Source: Formosa haliotis (GTDB lineage: Bacteria > Bacteroidota > Bacteroidia > Flavobacteriales > Flavobacteriaceae). Taken from it: a stretch of 64,000 nt of DNA. Location of the stretch: NCBI RefSeq assembly GCF_001685485.1, contig NZ_BDEL01000001.1:1-64000 (forward strand). Direction: 5' to 3'. This document shows, in pieces, positions 1 through 8,896 of this stretch (position 1 is its first letter; each line of letters opens with the position of its first letter). The position numbers and the translations under genes were made by a program. Below the pieces are notes generated by a model, which saw nothing but the letters and a program-made list of their open reading frames with translations, made no database searches and had not been told where the DNA came from.

Positions 1-2
1 GT

Positions 3-134
3 GGTGCCATAGGCGGATTTGTTACACGCTTATTTTAAGACCATCCCTTTCAAACCGACTTGTTAATGATTGGTTTACTGTCTATCCCGATTATCGTTCT
101 TTTTGTTATGCATAAAACAGGACGATTAAATTAA
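3..134 (+). pseudogene. C-terminal end of a membrane transporter-like gene (partial, interrupted)
   Basis: The frame is open from the window edge. It reads GAIGGFVTRLF, meets TAA at 36-38, and continues in the same frame as DHPFQTDLLMIGLLSIPIIVLF to a second stop at 132-134. The hydrophobic stretch after the first stop looks like a last transmembrane helix with a short basic tail (MHKTGRLN), as in MFS-type transporters. The family is a guess, because only about 40 residues are visible. Either the in-frame stop is real, or this is another base error of the kind common in the first 4.5 kb. Confidence 0.35.
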
Positions 135-356
135 ATTTTTTTGTTCTGCTTTTAAAATGAAGATCTTTTCTGTTTTAGAGATTAAATGTTTCAGATATAA
201 AAAGGTGTAGGTAAGAGTAATAATTTTCGGATAAATCCAGGCATAAGTTTTATAATGTGTTTACAGTATTCAATAATAGTCAATATTATAAATTGCATAT
301 ATTTGTGGCTGCCAAATCATTGAGATTTAAGTATTCAATCAATTTCTATTTTTCAA

Positions 357-2646
357 ATGTGTAACCTATTTCGTTCATTTTTTTTATTATGTCTTGCTAT
401 ACTTCCCATGTGTACTTATGCACAAGAAGAAGAAAACCAAAAGTTGCTTTAGTATTAAGTGGAGGAGGCGCTTTAGGGATAGCACATATACCAACTCTTC
501 AAAAATTAGACTCCTTAGGGATTGTTCCCGATTTAATTGTTGGAACCAGTATGGGGAGTATAGTTGGAGCCTTGTATTCTATAGGATATACAGGCGATCA
601 AATAGCCGAAATTTCTCGTACAACAGATTGGAAGTCTTTATTTAGTGGAAAAGTTTCTATAAACAGTGTAAGTAACGAAGAGAAAAGTGAATTCGGACGA
701 TATAATATAGGTTTCGAGGTGGTCGATAAAAGCCAAAACCTGTGTTGGCCATATTAAACGATCAAAACTTAAGAGAGTTTTTTACAGTACTCACATTTCC
801 GGTTTATAACCTTAATAATTTTGACGATTTTCCAATTCCGTTTAGAGCAATGGCTACCGATATTGTTAATGGAAAACAAGTGGTTCTAGATCACGGATCG
901 TTGGTGACGGCCATGCGTGCCAGTATGTCTATTCCTGGGGTTTTTAAACCTGTAGACTATAAAAACACATTGCTTGTAGATGGAGGGGTTTTAAATAATT
1001 TTCCTGTAGATGTAGCAAAAGAGATGGGAGCCGATTTTAATTGGTAGTGAAGTGGGGGCGGACTCCAGCCCAAAGAAAAATTAGGGAATTTGAAACTTTA
1101 TTGTTTCAAACTGGGATGTTATCTAGTAATGTCGTGGCAGAAGAACATAAAAAAGAGTGTAATATTTTATTAGATCATGTTCCGAACTTAACCTATACAC
1201 CAGGCGATTTTGACAAGAGTAATATAATTTATGAAGAGGGTAAAAAAGCGGTTGAAGCTAACAATGATAAGTTTATTGAATTAGCCGAAAAGTTAAAACC
1301 GTTTAAGCAACTTAAGCCTAAAATGCCAGAGGTTCCTAAATATGTAGAGTTAGACACTATTGTTTATAAAGGTTTTAGTAAGAATAATTTACGATTAGTA
1401 ACAACACGTTCGGGATTAGAACCGAAGAAAAAATATACCATAGAGGAGGCCAAGAATCATATAAACAGAATTTTAGGAACAAATTTATTTAATGCTATTT
1501 CTACAAATCCGATTATAAACGGAGATAAATTAGGTATGGAAATAGTTGGTGTAGAGAAGGCGAATAACCAAGTTAAATTAGCCGCTCATTTCGATAATTA
1601 TAGAGGGGTTGGTTTATTATTAAATTACCCGGAAGAAATATTGTAGGATCCTCATCAGGTTTTTAGTGAATGCAGACATTGCGAGCAGCCTAAATTCAAG
1701 ATACAATACCAAAGATATTTGGAGAAAAAGACTGGTGGTTTAGGTCAGAAATGTTTGGTCAAAACTAGATCAAGACGTTATTGTTAGGGGAGATCTGCCG
1801 ACGGAAATGGATTATAGATATTTTCAATTGATAACGAAATTAATAGAATATACATACCCTAAAAAGTTACGCTGGTTTTGGTTTAGATTATCAGCATACT
1901 ATCCTTAAACCCGATGCCGATCCAGAGATTGTTAGCAATGTGCTTAACTGGTAAACTATAGGTTTACAACCTTTGAGTTTATGGACAGTAGTTTATAACA
2001 CTTTAAATGAAGTGTTTTACCCTACAAAGGAATGGATTTAGAGGTTAGATTAGGGCGTGCATTAACCAATAATGTTAGTGTAAATTATATAGACCATGAT
2101 ATTAATGAGAACGCAGAGGGCATGTAAATGGGTTTACGAATTGCGACTTAACTACGAATATGTAAAATCGTTTAAAGACTAAATTCACTTTAATTTAGGG
2201 TCCAATGTAGGATTTACCTTTTTAGATAATTTACAAGGAGACGTCTTTCTTATGAAGATATGGTTATGGTGCCAATTATTATCTAGGAGGTAATTTAAGA
2301 CGGCCTAGAAAGATGACTTTGTGTTTTATGGATTATTAGAGGGATGAATTGCCTGTCAGTCAATTTATCAGCGGAAGATTAGCGCTGCAATATGAAGTTT
2401 TAAGTAAAATTTATATTACACCCATGCAGATCTAGCTTCGGTAGGTTTGGAGGATTTAACGATTATATTAAGGATGCCTTTACGCATCGGAGAGTGGCAA
2501 GATAATGTAGATACTAGTAGCCTAGTTCTTTTGGAACAAAATTATCGTACAATTCTTTAATAGGTCCAATAGATTTAGATTTACTTGGGTAATGGAACTA
2601 ATAATTTCGTGTGTTTTTTGGTGTAGGAATCCCAATAGGAAGATAG
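357..2646 (+). pseudogene. Patatin-like phospholipase with C-terminal outer-membrane barrel, broken by many indels
   Basis: A signal peptide starts at ATG 357 (MCNLFRSFFLLCLAILPMCTYAQ). The patatin domain follows, with the oxyanion loop GGGALG, nucleophile motif GTSMG and catalytic motif DGG (VDGGVLNNFPVD), so it should be a Ser-Asp acyl hydrolase. The family (PlpD/RssA-like with POTRA and surface-antigen barrel, about 740 residues) matches the overall 2.3 kb length. The reading frame shifts near 440, 735 and 1040 and repeatedly after 1640. Barrel-like fragments reach a final FFGVGIPIGR and stop at 2644-2646. The barrel half is so scrambled that no single frame holds for more than about 100 bases. 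This is either a true pseudogene or a very poor consensus. The neighbouring conserved genes are damaged in the same way, which favours poor consensus. Confidence 0.75.
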
Positions 2647-2710
2647 TTTAAAAGTTTGGGTTTTTACCTATTTAAGCACTATTAACTTGAGTTAAGGAAG
2701 TTGTACTTAC

Positions 2711-2995
2711 TTATCTTAAATCAATTTTTTATAACTTCCTTGCCTAATTCTTCATTAAGCATTTTTATTATTTTTCTTTCCCATAACTATTCTTCTCGTA
2801 AACACTAGAACTTAGTTGTACATAAGCGTTCGCGTTCTAAACTATAGCAGTAGTGTAGTTGTTACACCATTTCCCATGAGGGCGGCCCAGGCATCGCGCA
2901 CATTCACTTGTCTAAACCACGTTCTAATTTATGGTTTCTACAAATTCTTTTAACACATCAGAAATGCTTAAATGGTCGTTGCTACGTTTGGCCAT
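2711..2995 (-). pseudogene. dciA: DciA-like DUF721 protein (frameshifted)
   Basis: The minus-strand translation begins MAKRSNDHLSISDVLKEFVE. After small frame shifts it continues with recognisable DUF721 segments: ERGLDKVNVRDAW, LMGNGVNNYT, VQLSSSVLREE and MLNEELGKEVIKK. DUF721/DciA proteins help load the replicative helicase, and in Bacteroidota the gene lies next to recF, as here. It starts 2 bases after the stop of the lipoprotein gene, so the three minus-strand genes form one operon. At least three single-base losses are needed to restore a roughly 97-residue protein. The exact end is uncertain, because a T-run at 2725-2730 decides whether the tail is VIKN or VIKKLI(LR). Confidence 0.7.
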
Positions 2996-2997
2996 GA

Positions 2998-3408
2998 TTA
3001 TAAGTTTAAAGGGATATATCGTTTGTAAATATATACGTTTTGATGTTTGTTAACGACTTTTAAACGGTTAGAATTTAATTCTAATATAGTTTCTTTCCAT
3101 TCCGCAAAGGAGTTTTGTACTGTATTTTTAAACTGTCGTTTTCTGTAATTAATTTAATGTTTTCCTTTTTAGTAACCGGGGTATAATTGTTATCGGCATC
3201 GGTTTTCATTTTTTGTCTGTAACCCAACAAACTGTCGTTAATCGAAAGTAATCTACCGTTTCATTTATTTTATAAACATGAGATGTGCCATCGGGAAGAA
3301 TTACTTCCTCAATTTCCCAATACCCGTTTATATTCGAGGTGTCTATTTGTTGTGTATGCGAACAACTGCTTAAAAGGATAAGACTTAAAATTACAAAATA
3401 TGTTTCAT
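2998..3408 (-). pseudogene. Small lipoprotein between recF and dciA (frameshifted)
   Basis: It starts MKHI and, after a one-base shift, reads VILSLILLSSCSHTQQ, a lipoprotein signal with lipobox LSSC. Downstream pieces in shifting frames (NGYWEIEEVILPDGTSHVYKINETVDYF, NDSLLGYRQKMKTDADN, ETILELNSNRLKVVN, YKRYIPLNL) give a protein of about 135 residues resembling the small lipocalin-like lipoproteins found beside recF in flavobacteria. At least three single-base losses must be repaired. It lies 20 bases downstream of recF and 2 bases before dciA. The function is unknown. The assignment rests on the lipobox and the conserved position. Confidence 0.6.
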
Positions 3409-3427
3409 AAGACTAGATTTTAGGCTC

Positions 3428-4503
3428 CTATATTAAAATTTGATAGGTTTGATGTACTTGTTTAATAGCATTTTCGGTACGGTCGGCATGCGTGTCACTA
3501 ATAAATAACTGACCGAAATTGGAGTCGTCTACTAGTTTTATAATTTGCCCTACGCGTTGTTCGTCCAATTTGTCAAATATATCATCTAATAATAAAATGG
3601 GATTTACGCCGCTTAATTCCTTTATAAAATCGAATTGAGCTAATTTTAAAGCGATTAAAAAGGACTTTTGTTGTCCCTGACTTCCAAATTTTTAATGGGA
3701 TGGCCATCAATTTCAAATAGCAAATCGTCTTTATGTATCCCTGTAGAGGTGTATTGCACAGCTCGATCTTTTGCTAAATTTTGTTCTAAAAGCTGTTTTA
3801 ATTCACCATCAAATAAATCGCTTTTATAATTTAAATCTACCGGTTCTTGGTTGTTACTAATTATTTTATGGCGTGCTTTAAAAATAGGAATAAAGGTTTC
3901 TAAGAAGGCTTTTCTTTTTTCGAAAATAGACGTTCCTAAAACGTTTAATTGTTCGTTGTAAACCTCCAGTGTATCTTTGTTAAAGGTGTGGTTTAAGGCA
4001 AAATATTTTAAGAGTGCATTACGCTGAGTAACCGTTTTGTTATAATTTATTAAATCGTTTAAATAGGTTTTATCACTTTGTGAAATAACACTATCCATAA
4101 ATTTCCGACGTGTTTCACTACCTTCAATTATAAGATCGCGATCTGCTGGCGAAATAATTACCAAAGGAATAAATCCAATATGATCGCTAAATTTTTCGTA
4201 AGATTTTCCGTTACGTTTAATTACTTTTTTTTGCCCACTTTTTAAACTAACAATAATTTTTTCGGGATGCTCATGCTTTTCAAAATCACCATGAACAACG
4301 AAAAAATCTTCATTATGTCTAATATTTTGAGATGCAACAGGGTTAAAATAACTTTTTCCGAAGGATAAATGATAAATAGCGTCTAATATGTTGGTTTTTC
4401 CTACTCCATTTTGACCAACAAAACAATTAATTTTGTCATCGAACTCAAAAGATTCAGTTTCAAAATTTTTGTAATTTATTAGATATAAGGATTTTAGGAT
4501 CAT
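3428..4503 (-). CDS. recF: DNA replication and repair protein RecF (one frameshift)
   Basis: RecF is an SMC-like ATPase that loads RecA at single-strand gaps. The N-terminus [15 protein letters not shown] leads to the Walker A motif GQNGVGKTN near residue 30. The continuous frame breaks near 3690 after GHPIKN. Adding one A to the A-run restores [21 protein letters not shown] (signature region), then [14 protein letters not shown] (Walker B and D-loop) and a tail ending HQTYQILI with a stop at 3428-3430. The repaired length is about 358 residues, normal for RecF. It is the first gene of the recF-lipoprotein-dciA operon and is divergent from the TPR gene at 4634. The break is most likely a sequencing error, because the whole C-terminal half is intact in the next frame. 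Confidence 0.93.
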
Positions 4504-4633
4504 AAAAAAAATAATATAGTTTTATTTGTAGGACACTATCTGTAAGTCTCGCAAATTATTGAAAATAACAAATAAATAACCTTTTATTTCAGCAGAAAAA
4601 TTTTATTTTTGCGCGGATTAATTAATAGAATAT

Positions 4634-5422
4634 ATGGCAACTTATAAAAAGAGAGGTTACAAACCTACCACAAAAGCAGAAATAGATAACGATATTGAGA
4701 ATTTTGATAATGTTGAAGAAAACTCAACTACAGCAGAAGTTTTTAATACGTTAGACGAAACGGCTTCTAAAACAGAAGACTGGGTAGCTAGTAATCAAAA
4801 ATATATTTTTGTAATTATAGGTGTAGTAGCAGCTTTAGTTCTTGGATATTTGGGGTACAACGAGTTTGTGGCACAACCAAAAGAGAGCGAAGCGATGAAC
4901 GATATGTCTCAAGCTAAAATATATTTTAACGAGGCCGTTAACGGTACAGAAAAAGATTCTTTATATACTTTAGCATTAAATGGTGGTGAAGGTAAATACG
5001 GGATGTTAGATATTATTAATGAGCACGGTGGAACGCCTGCAGCTAACTTAGCTCAGTATTATGCTGGAATGGCGTATTTAAATTTAAAAGATTATAAAAA
5101 AGCCATCGATCATTTAAGCGATTTTAAAAGCGAAGATCAAGCTTTAGCACCTTTAGCAAAAGGCGCTATTGGAGATGCATTTGTACAGTTAAACCAATTA
5201 GATGATGCTTTAGATTATTACAGACAGGCTGCCGATATTCGTGAAAACGAATTTACCACGCCAATGTACTTGAACAAAGCAGGATTAATTTCTTTAGAAT
5301 TAGGAAAGGCTAAAGATGCTCTTGGATATTTTGAAACCATTAAAAACGAATATCCGTCATCAACTGAAGCTGCTACTGTAGATGTATTTATTGGTAAAGC
5401 TCAAGTTTTAGCAAGCAAGTAA
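4634..5422 (+). CDS. Tetratricopeptide-repeat single-pass membrane protein
   Basis: A 262-residue protein with an acidic cytoplasmic N-terminus, one membrane helix near residues 57-76 (KYIFVIIGVVAALVLGYLGY) and a C-terminal TPR region of about residues 95-260 (for example AQYYAGMAYLNLKDYKKAIDHL). The layout resembles YfgM-type ancillary proteins that meet the Sec translocon or periplasmic chaperones, but that role is inferred. It ends one base before ribH and is probably co-transcribed with it. A TATTTTTG minus-7 element at 4604-4611 is followed by the ATG about 23 bases later. The TPR-ribH pair opposite recF is a familiar flavobacterial arrangement. Confidence 0.85.
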   Translation: MATYKKRGYKPTTKAEIDNDIENFDNVEENSTTAEVFNTLDETASKTEDWVASNQKYIFVIIGVVAALVLGYLGYNEFVAQPKESEAMNDMSQAKIYFNEAVNGTEKDSLYTLALNGGEGKYGMLDIINEHGGTPAANLAQYYAGMAYLNLKDYKKAIDHLSDFKSEDQALAPLAKGAIGDAFVQLNQLDDALDYYRQAADIRENEFTTPMYLNKAGLISLELGKAKDALGYFETIKNEYPSSTEAATVDVFIGKAQVLASK

Positions 5423-5423
5423 T

Positions 5424-5908
5424 ATGGCAACAGCAAATAAAAATTTATCTGATTACGATAAAACTACAATCCCAAACGCGAGCAACTTTCGGTTTGGGAT
5501 TGTTGTTTCTGAATGGAATGATACCGTTACTGAAGGGCTTTTTGAAGGCGCATACAACACCCTATTAGAACAAGGTGTAGAGCCTAGTAATATTAAACGT
5601 TGGAATGTTCCTGGGAGTTTTGAATTGATTTACGGGAGTAAAAAAATGCAAGAACAGTTGGTTGATGCAGTAATTGCAATTGGCTGTGTTATTCAAGGTG
5701 AAACTAAGCATTTCGATTTGTTTGCGAAGGTGTAACACAAGGAATAAAAGACTTAAACGTAATACACGATGTTCCGGTTATTTTCTGTGTTTTAACCGAT
5801 AATAATATGCAACAGTCTATAGATCGTTCAGGCGGAATCCACGGAAATAAAGGTACGGAAGCTGCCATAGCAGCTATTAAAATGGCCGATTTACGTAGTA
5901 ATGCTTAA
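5424..5908 (+). CDS. ribH: 6,7-dimethyl-8-ribityllumazine synthase (one frameshift)
   Basis: RibH condenses 5-amino-6-ribitylamino-uracil with 3,4-dihydroxybutanone phosphate to make the riboflavin precursor lumazine. The visible parts are [18 protein letters not shown] (substrate site), [13 protein letters not shown] and [14 protein letters not shown]. The frame then breaks near 5717. Restoring one T in a T-run gives [27 protein letters not shown] and a tail ending MADLRSNA with a stop at 5906-5908, 161 residues in all, normal for the family. It starts one base after the TPR gene. The break removes a strongly conserved block of an essential enzyme, so an assembly error is far likelier than a null allele. 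Confidence 0.93.
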
Positions 5909-5934
5909 ACAGATTTAAATTACTTTATATACTT

Positions 5935-5967
5935 AAAACTCTCAACCTTGGTTGGGAGTTTTTTAGT
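5935..5967. terminator. Bidirectional terminator between ribH and the serine hydrolase
   Basis: The arm ACTCTCAACC pairs with GGTTGGGAGT (one G-U pair) around a short loop. It is flanked by A-runs on one side and a T-run on the other, so it can stop transcription from both converging genes. Confidence 0.75.
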
Positions 5968-7306
5968 TTATAGCAGCGAGTATTCCAGAAAGAAAATCGT
6001 TGAAACTAAATATAGGGTCTTCTATCAGCCCAAAGCGCACTATAACCACATCTTTAGATGGGATTATGCTTACTTGCTGCCCTTGATACCCATTGCAAGA
6101 AAATAAATCTTTGGGAACATCTGGATAGCGTCCACCAGCATTTAACCAAAATTGAGCACCGTAAATCCCGTCCGATGTGTTTGTTGGTGTTTTTGTGTAA
6201 TCTACCCAGTCTTTAGTTAAAATTTGCTCGCCGTTCCAATTACCGTTGTGTAAATAGAGTAGTCCAAATTTACTCCAATCTCTGGCTGTAGCCCAACCGT
6301 AAGACGACCCTACAAAATGACCTTTCAAATCGGTTTCTATGGTCATAGAATGCATTCCTATTTTATCTATTAATTCGGTATACCAAAAATCTAAATAATC
6401 TTGATCGGTTTTAAATTGATCTCGAATAAATCCTGAAATTAGGTTCGTGGTTCCAGACGAGTAGTTCCAGCTATTATTTGGTATGCCTTCTAGATTCTTT
6501 TCTCGAGGAATCTTTGGCATATCTGCTCTTAGAAATAACATTTTTGTGACATCGGAAATGTTATTATAATCTTCTTCCCAAGCCAAACCGCTATTCATTT
6601 GCAACAAATTGTTTAATGTAATATCTGCACGTTTATCACCTTCCCAAGATTCAAATAAATGCGATTGATTTCGGTTTACACGTCCTTGTTTTTCTAACAC
6701 TCCAACAATTGCACTTGTTATACTTTTGGTCATAGACCAACCTAAAATTTTGGTGTCCTTATTGAAGTCTTTCGAATATTTTTCGGCAATAATATGATCT
6801 TTATAAACCACTAAAACAGCACGAGACCCTTTTATTCTGTCGTTACCAGAATCGAAAGCATCTGTGACAGCTTGGTTTAAAACGTCATAATTTATATTTG
6901 AAAAAATAGTGTCCTTTTGTGGTAAATCGCCATACGGAAAAGCTAGTGGTTTTGGTGTTATATCCCGGTTTGGTTTTACAGTTAAAGCAGCCGGATCTGC
7001 CCCTTCAGGAATTAAAATACAGCCCAATCCAGGTTTGAAAACGGCGGTCCTCGCTTTAAGTCCGAAGACCGTAGAAGTTACCGATTTGTTTTCAAAATCT
7101 ATTTTGTTTGTAGCTAAATCGATAGGAGAAAAATCGTTGTCTTGAGCCTCGATAGATGCTAAACTTCTATCGGCTAAAAAGGTACAAGAGCATACACTTT
7201 TAGACGCAAATCCTGTTATAAAATTTAACTTCGGATAATTTAAATATATAGCAACGGTTAAAAGTACAACTAATAAAAGACCGAATAATTTTAGGAATTT
7301 TCTCAT
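5963..7306 (-). CDS. Membrane-anchored serine hydrolase of the class C beta-lactamase/NylB type
   Basis: A 447-residue protein with one N-terminal membrane helix (residues 5-23), a linker domain, and a beta-lactamase-like fold from about residue 135. The catalytic Ser191 and Lys194 lie in SMTK, and Tyr282 in the YSS motif is the second-motif equivalent. YGWATARDWSKFGLLYLHNG is typical of the 6-aminohexanoate-dimer hydrolase and esterase branch. The substrate is not predictable. It is probably an esterase, amidase or peptidase acting outside the cytoplasmic membrane. It is a single-gene unit that shares a terminator with ribH and is divergent from the sulfur transporter genes. Confidence 0.85.
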   Translation of the reverse strand: MRKFLKLFGLLLVVLLTVAIYLNYPKLNFITGFASKSVCSCTFLADRSLASIEAQDNDFSPIDLATNKIDFENKSVTSTVFGLKARTAVFKPGLGCILIPEGADPAALTVKPNRDITPKPLAFPYGDLPQKDTIFSNINYDVLNQAVTDAFDSGNDRIKGSRAVLVVYKDHIIAEKYSKDFNKDTKILGWSMTKSITSAIVGVLEKQGRVNRNQSHLFESWEGDKRADITLNNLLQMNSGLAWEEDYNNISDVTKMLFLRADMPKIPREKNLEGIPNNSWNYSSGTTNLISGFIRDQFKTDQDYLDFWYTELIDKIGMHSMTIETDLKGHFVGSSYGWATARDWSKFGLLYLHNGNWNGEQILTKDWVDYTKTPTNTSDGIYGAQFWLNAGGRYPDVPKDLFSCNGYQGQQVSIIPSKDVVIVRFGLIEDPIFSFNDFLSGILAAIN

Positions 7307-7401
7307 GAATTCTAATTTGAATAGGAAAGCAATTTAAAAGATTTATTGGGTTTGTCTTCATCATTAAAAAAATATTCCCGAATTTTTTAATTTAAATAGA
7401 A

Positions 7402-7415
7402 GTAACTTAAGTTAC
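7402..7415. promoter_or_regulatory. Perfect palindrome upstream of the YeeE/YedE genes (putative operator)
   Basis: GTAACTTAAGTTAC is a perfect 14-base inverted repeat ending 2 bases before the minus-33 TTG. Half-sites GTAAC and GTTAC separated by four bases resemble operator layouts of Crp/Fnr-type dimeric regulators, but no such regulator is in the window, so the binding protein is unknown. Confidence 0.5.
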
Positions 7416-7417
7416 AG

Positions 7418-7445
7418 TTGAACGATTAACTTCGGCATATATTTG
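7418..7445 (+). promoter_or_regulatory. Flavobacterial promoter for the YeeE/YedE genes
   Basis: TTG at 7418-7420, 17 bases, then TATATTTG at 7438-7445, an exact match to the Bacteroidota pattern TTG-N17-19-TAnnTTTG. The predicted transcript starts about 50 bases before the ATG at 7502. Confidence 0.75.
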
Positions 7446-7501
7446 TCTCGACTTACAGAGCTAGAGGGTTTTGCTAAGTTTTAATTAATTAAATATTATT
7501 T

Positions 7502-8055
7502 ATGGAAATTATTTATCAACCTTGGTCATGGTTTGTTTCTGGCTTTCTAATTGCACTTTTTATGTTTTTATTGCTGCTTTTAGGAAAACGTTTTGGCATG
7601 TCTTCTAACTTACGTGCTTTTTGTAGTATGTGTGGCGGCGGTAAAGTCAGTTCGTTTTTAATTACGATTGGAAAAAAGACAGTTGGAATTTATTTATTGT
7701 GGTGGGTACCATTTTAGGAGGGTATCTAGCCGCGCATTATTTGTCTCATGGAGCCATGCCACATATTAATGAATCTACTCAATTAGCGCTTCAGGATTTA
7801 AATATATCTTCTGAAAATGCCTATTTACCAAACGAATTATTTTCTATAGCAGCCTTGTCTAATGTAAAAACATGGGCCATTTTAATTGTAGGTGGTTTTT
7901 TAATTGGGTTTGGAGCTCGTTATGCAGGAGGTTGTACTTCTGGTCATGCGATTTCAGGCTTAAGTAATTTGCAATTACCATCTTTAATTGCGGTAATAGG
8001 TTTCTTTATTGGTGGTTTGTTTATGGTTCACGTGTTATTCCCTTTAATATTTTAA
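7502..8055 (+). CDS. YeeE/YedE family sulfur transporter, first component (one frameshift)
   Basis: An integral membrane protein related to the thiosulfate importer TsuA/YeeE. The frame is broken near 7677. Adding one A to the six-A run restores GKKDSWNLFIVVGTILGGYLA and a protein of about 184 residues. Visible features are hydrophobic helices throughout, a Cys pair in RAFCSMCGGG, and the conserved motif GARYAGGCTSGHAISG, whose Cys corresponds to those used in YeeE for relaying thiosulfate. It ends 4 bases before the partner gene. The two half-size proteins together match the duplicated fold, as in other Bacteroidota. The exact substrate (thiosulfate or another reduced sulfur species) is inferred from the family. 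Confidence 0.88.
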
Positions 8056-8059
8056 GAAG

Positions 8060-8473
8060 ATGAAAAAAATTATATATATATTATTAGGATTGATTTTTGG
8101 TGTGGTGATGTACAAATCTGAAGCGGCATCTTGGTTTCGTATTTACGAGATGTTTCGATTTGAATCGTTTCATATGTACGGGATTATAGGAACGGCTTTA
8201 GTGTTTGGAATTATTTTTATACAACTTATAAAACGTTTCCATATAAAGACTTTTGATGGACAAGCCATAACTATTGAAGATAAAGATAAATCGGTTTACA
8301 GATACTTGTTTGGTGGCATCATTTTCGGATTAGGTTGGGCATTGGCAGGAGCTTGCCCGGGACCAATATTTGTGCTAATAGGAGCAGGTTTTTTACCGGT
8401 GTTAATTGTCTTGATATCGGCGGTTTTAGGGACTTTTGTATACGGACTTTTAAGAGATAAATTACCACATTAA
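8060..8473 (+). CDS. YeeE/YedE family sulfur transporter, second component (DUF6691-type)
   Basis: A 137-residue membrane protein with about four helices. The diagnostic motif LGWALAGACPGPIFVLIGAG holds the Cys-Pro-Gly-Pro that matches the second conserved half of the YeeE fold. It follows the first component by 4 bases, so the two are translated from one message and probably form one channel-like transporter. In many bacteria such pairs accompany sulfide or thiosulfate detoxification enzymes, but none is present here. Confidence 0.87.
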   Translation: MKKIIYILLGLIFGVVMYKSEAASWFRIYEMFRFESFHMYGIIGTALVFGIIFIQLIKRFHIKTFDGQAITIEDKDKSVYRYLFGGIIFGLGWALAGACPGPIFVLIGAGFLPVLIVLISAVLGTFVYGLLRDKLPH

Positions 8474-8537
8474 AAAAGTTGTGTAACAATTTTATAAGTT
8501 TATCGTCTTATAAGTATCAATCAAAATCAAAACAATC

Positions 8538-8876
8538 ATGAGACAAGATAAACAGCTTTTAGTCATTACACATTTAAGTCAGTTAGTTACCTTAATTACT
8601 GGATTTGGAAGTTTATTAATTCCGTTAATTTTATGGGTTACACAAAAAGAACGCGTTTTTGGTATGGATGAAGAAGGGAAGAAGATTATAAACTTTCAAA
8701 TAAGCTTAATTGTTTACTGTATTATATGTGTGCCATTAATTTTAGTGTTTGGTTTAGGACTTTTAGGCTTTCTTGTTTTAGGACTTGTAAGCGTAATTTT
8801 TCCTGTTATTAATGCTATAAAAGTAAGTAATGGTGAAACACCACGATATCCTTTATCTTTCAATTTTATTAGTTAA
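8538..8876 (+). CDS. DUF4870 small membrane protein
   Basis: A 112-residue protein with three predicted helices (about residues 15-33, 52-70 and 74-95) and the family pattern of a short polar segment MDEEGKKIINFQISLIVY between helix 1 and helix 2. DUF4870 (Tic20-like) proteins are widespread small membrane proteins of unknown function. It lies 64 bases after the sulfur transporter genes and may be read separately. IS1182 copy 1 begins 20 bases past its stop. Confidence 0.8.
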   Translation: MRQDKQLLVITHLSQLVTLITGFGSLLIPLILWVTQKERVFGMDEEGKKIINFQISLIVYCIICVPLILVFGLGLLGFLVLGLVSVIFPVINAIKVSNGETPRYPLSFNFIS

Positions 8877-8896
8877 AAATTTAGTAGATAAAATGG

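Noticed and set aside
3428..3654. Reading recF as a truncated 282-residue protein
   Set aside because: The missing C-terminal half with Walker B and D-loop is intact in the next frame. One A restores it.
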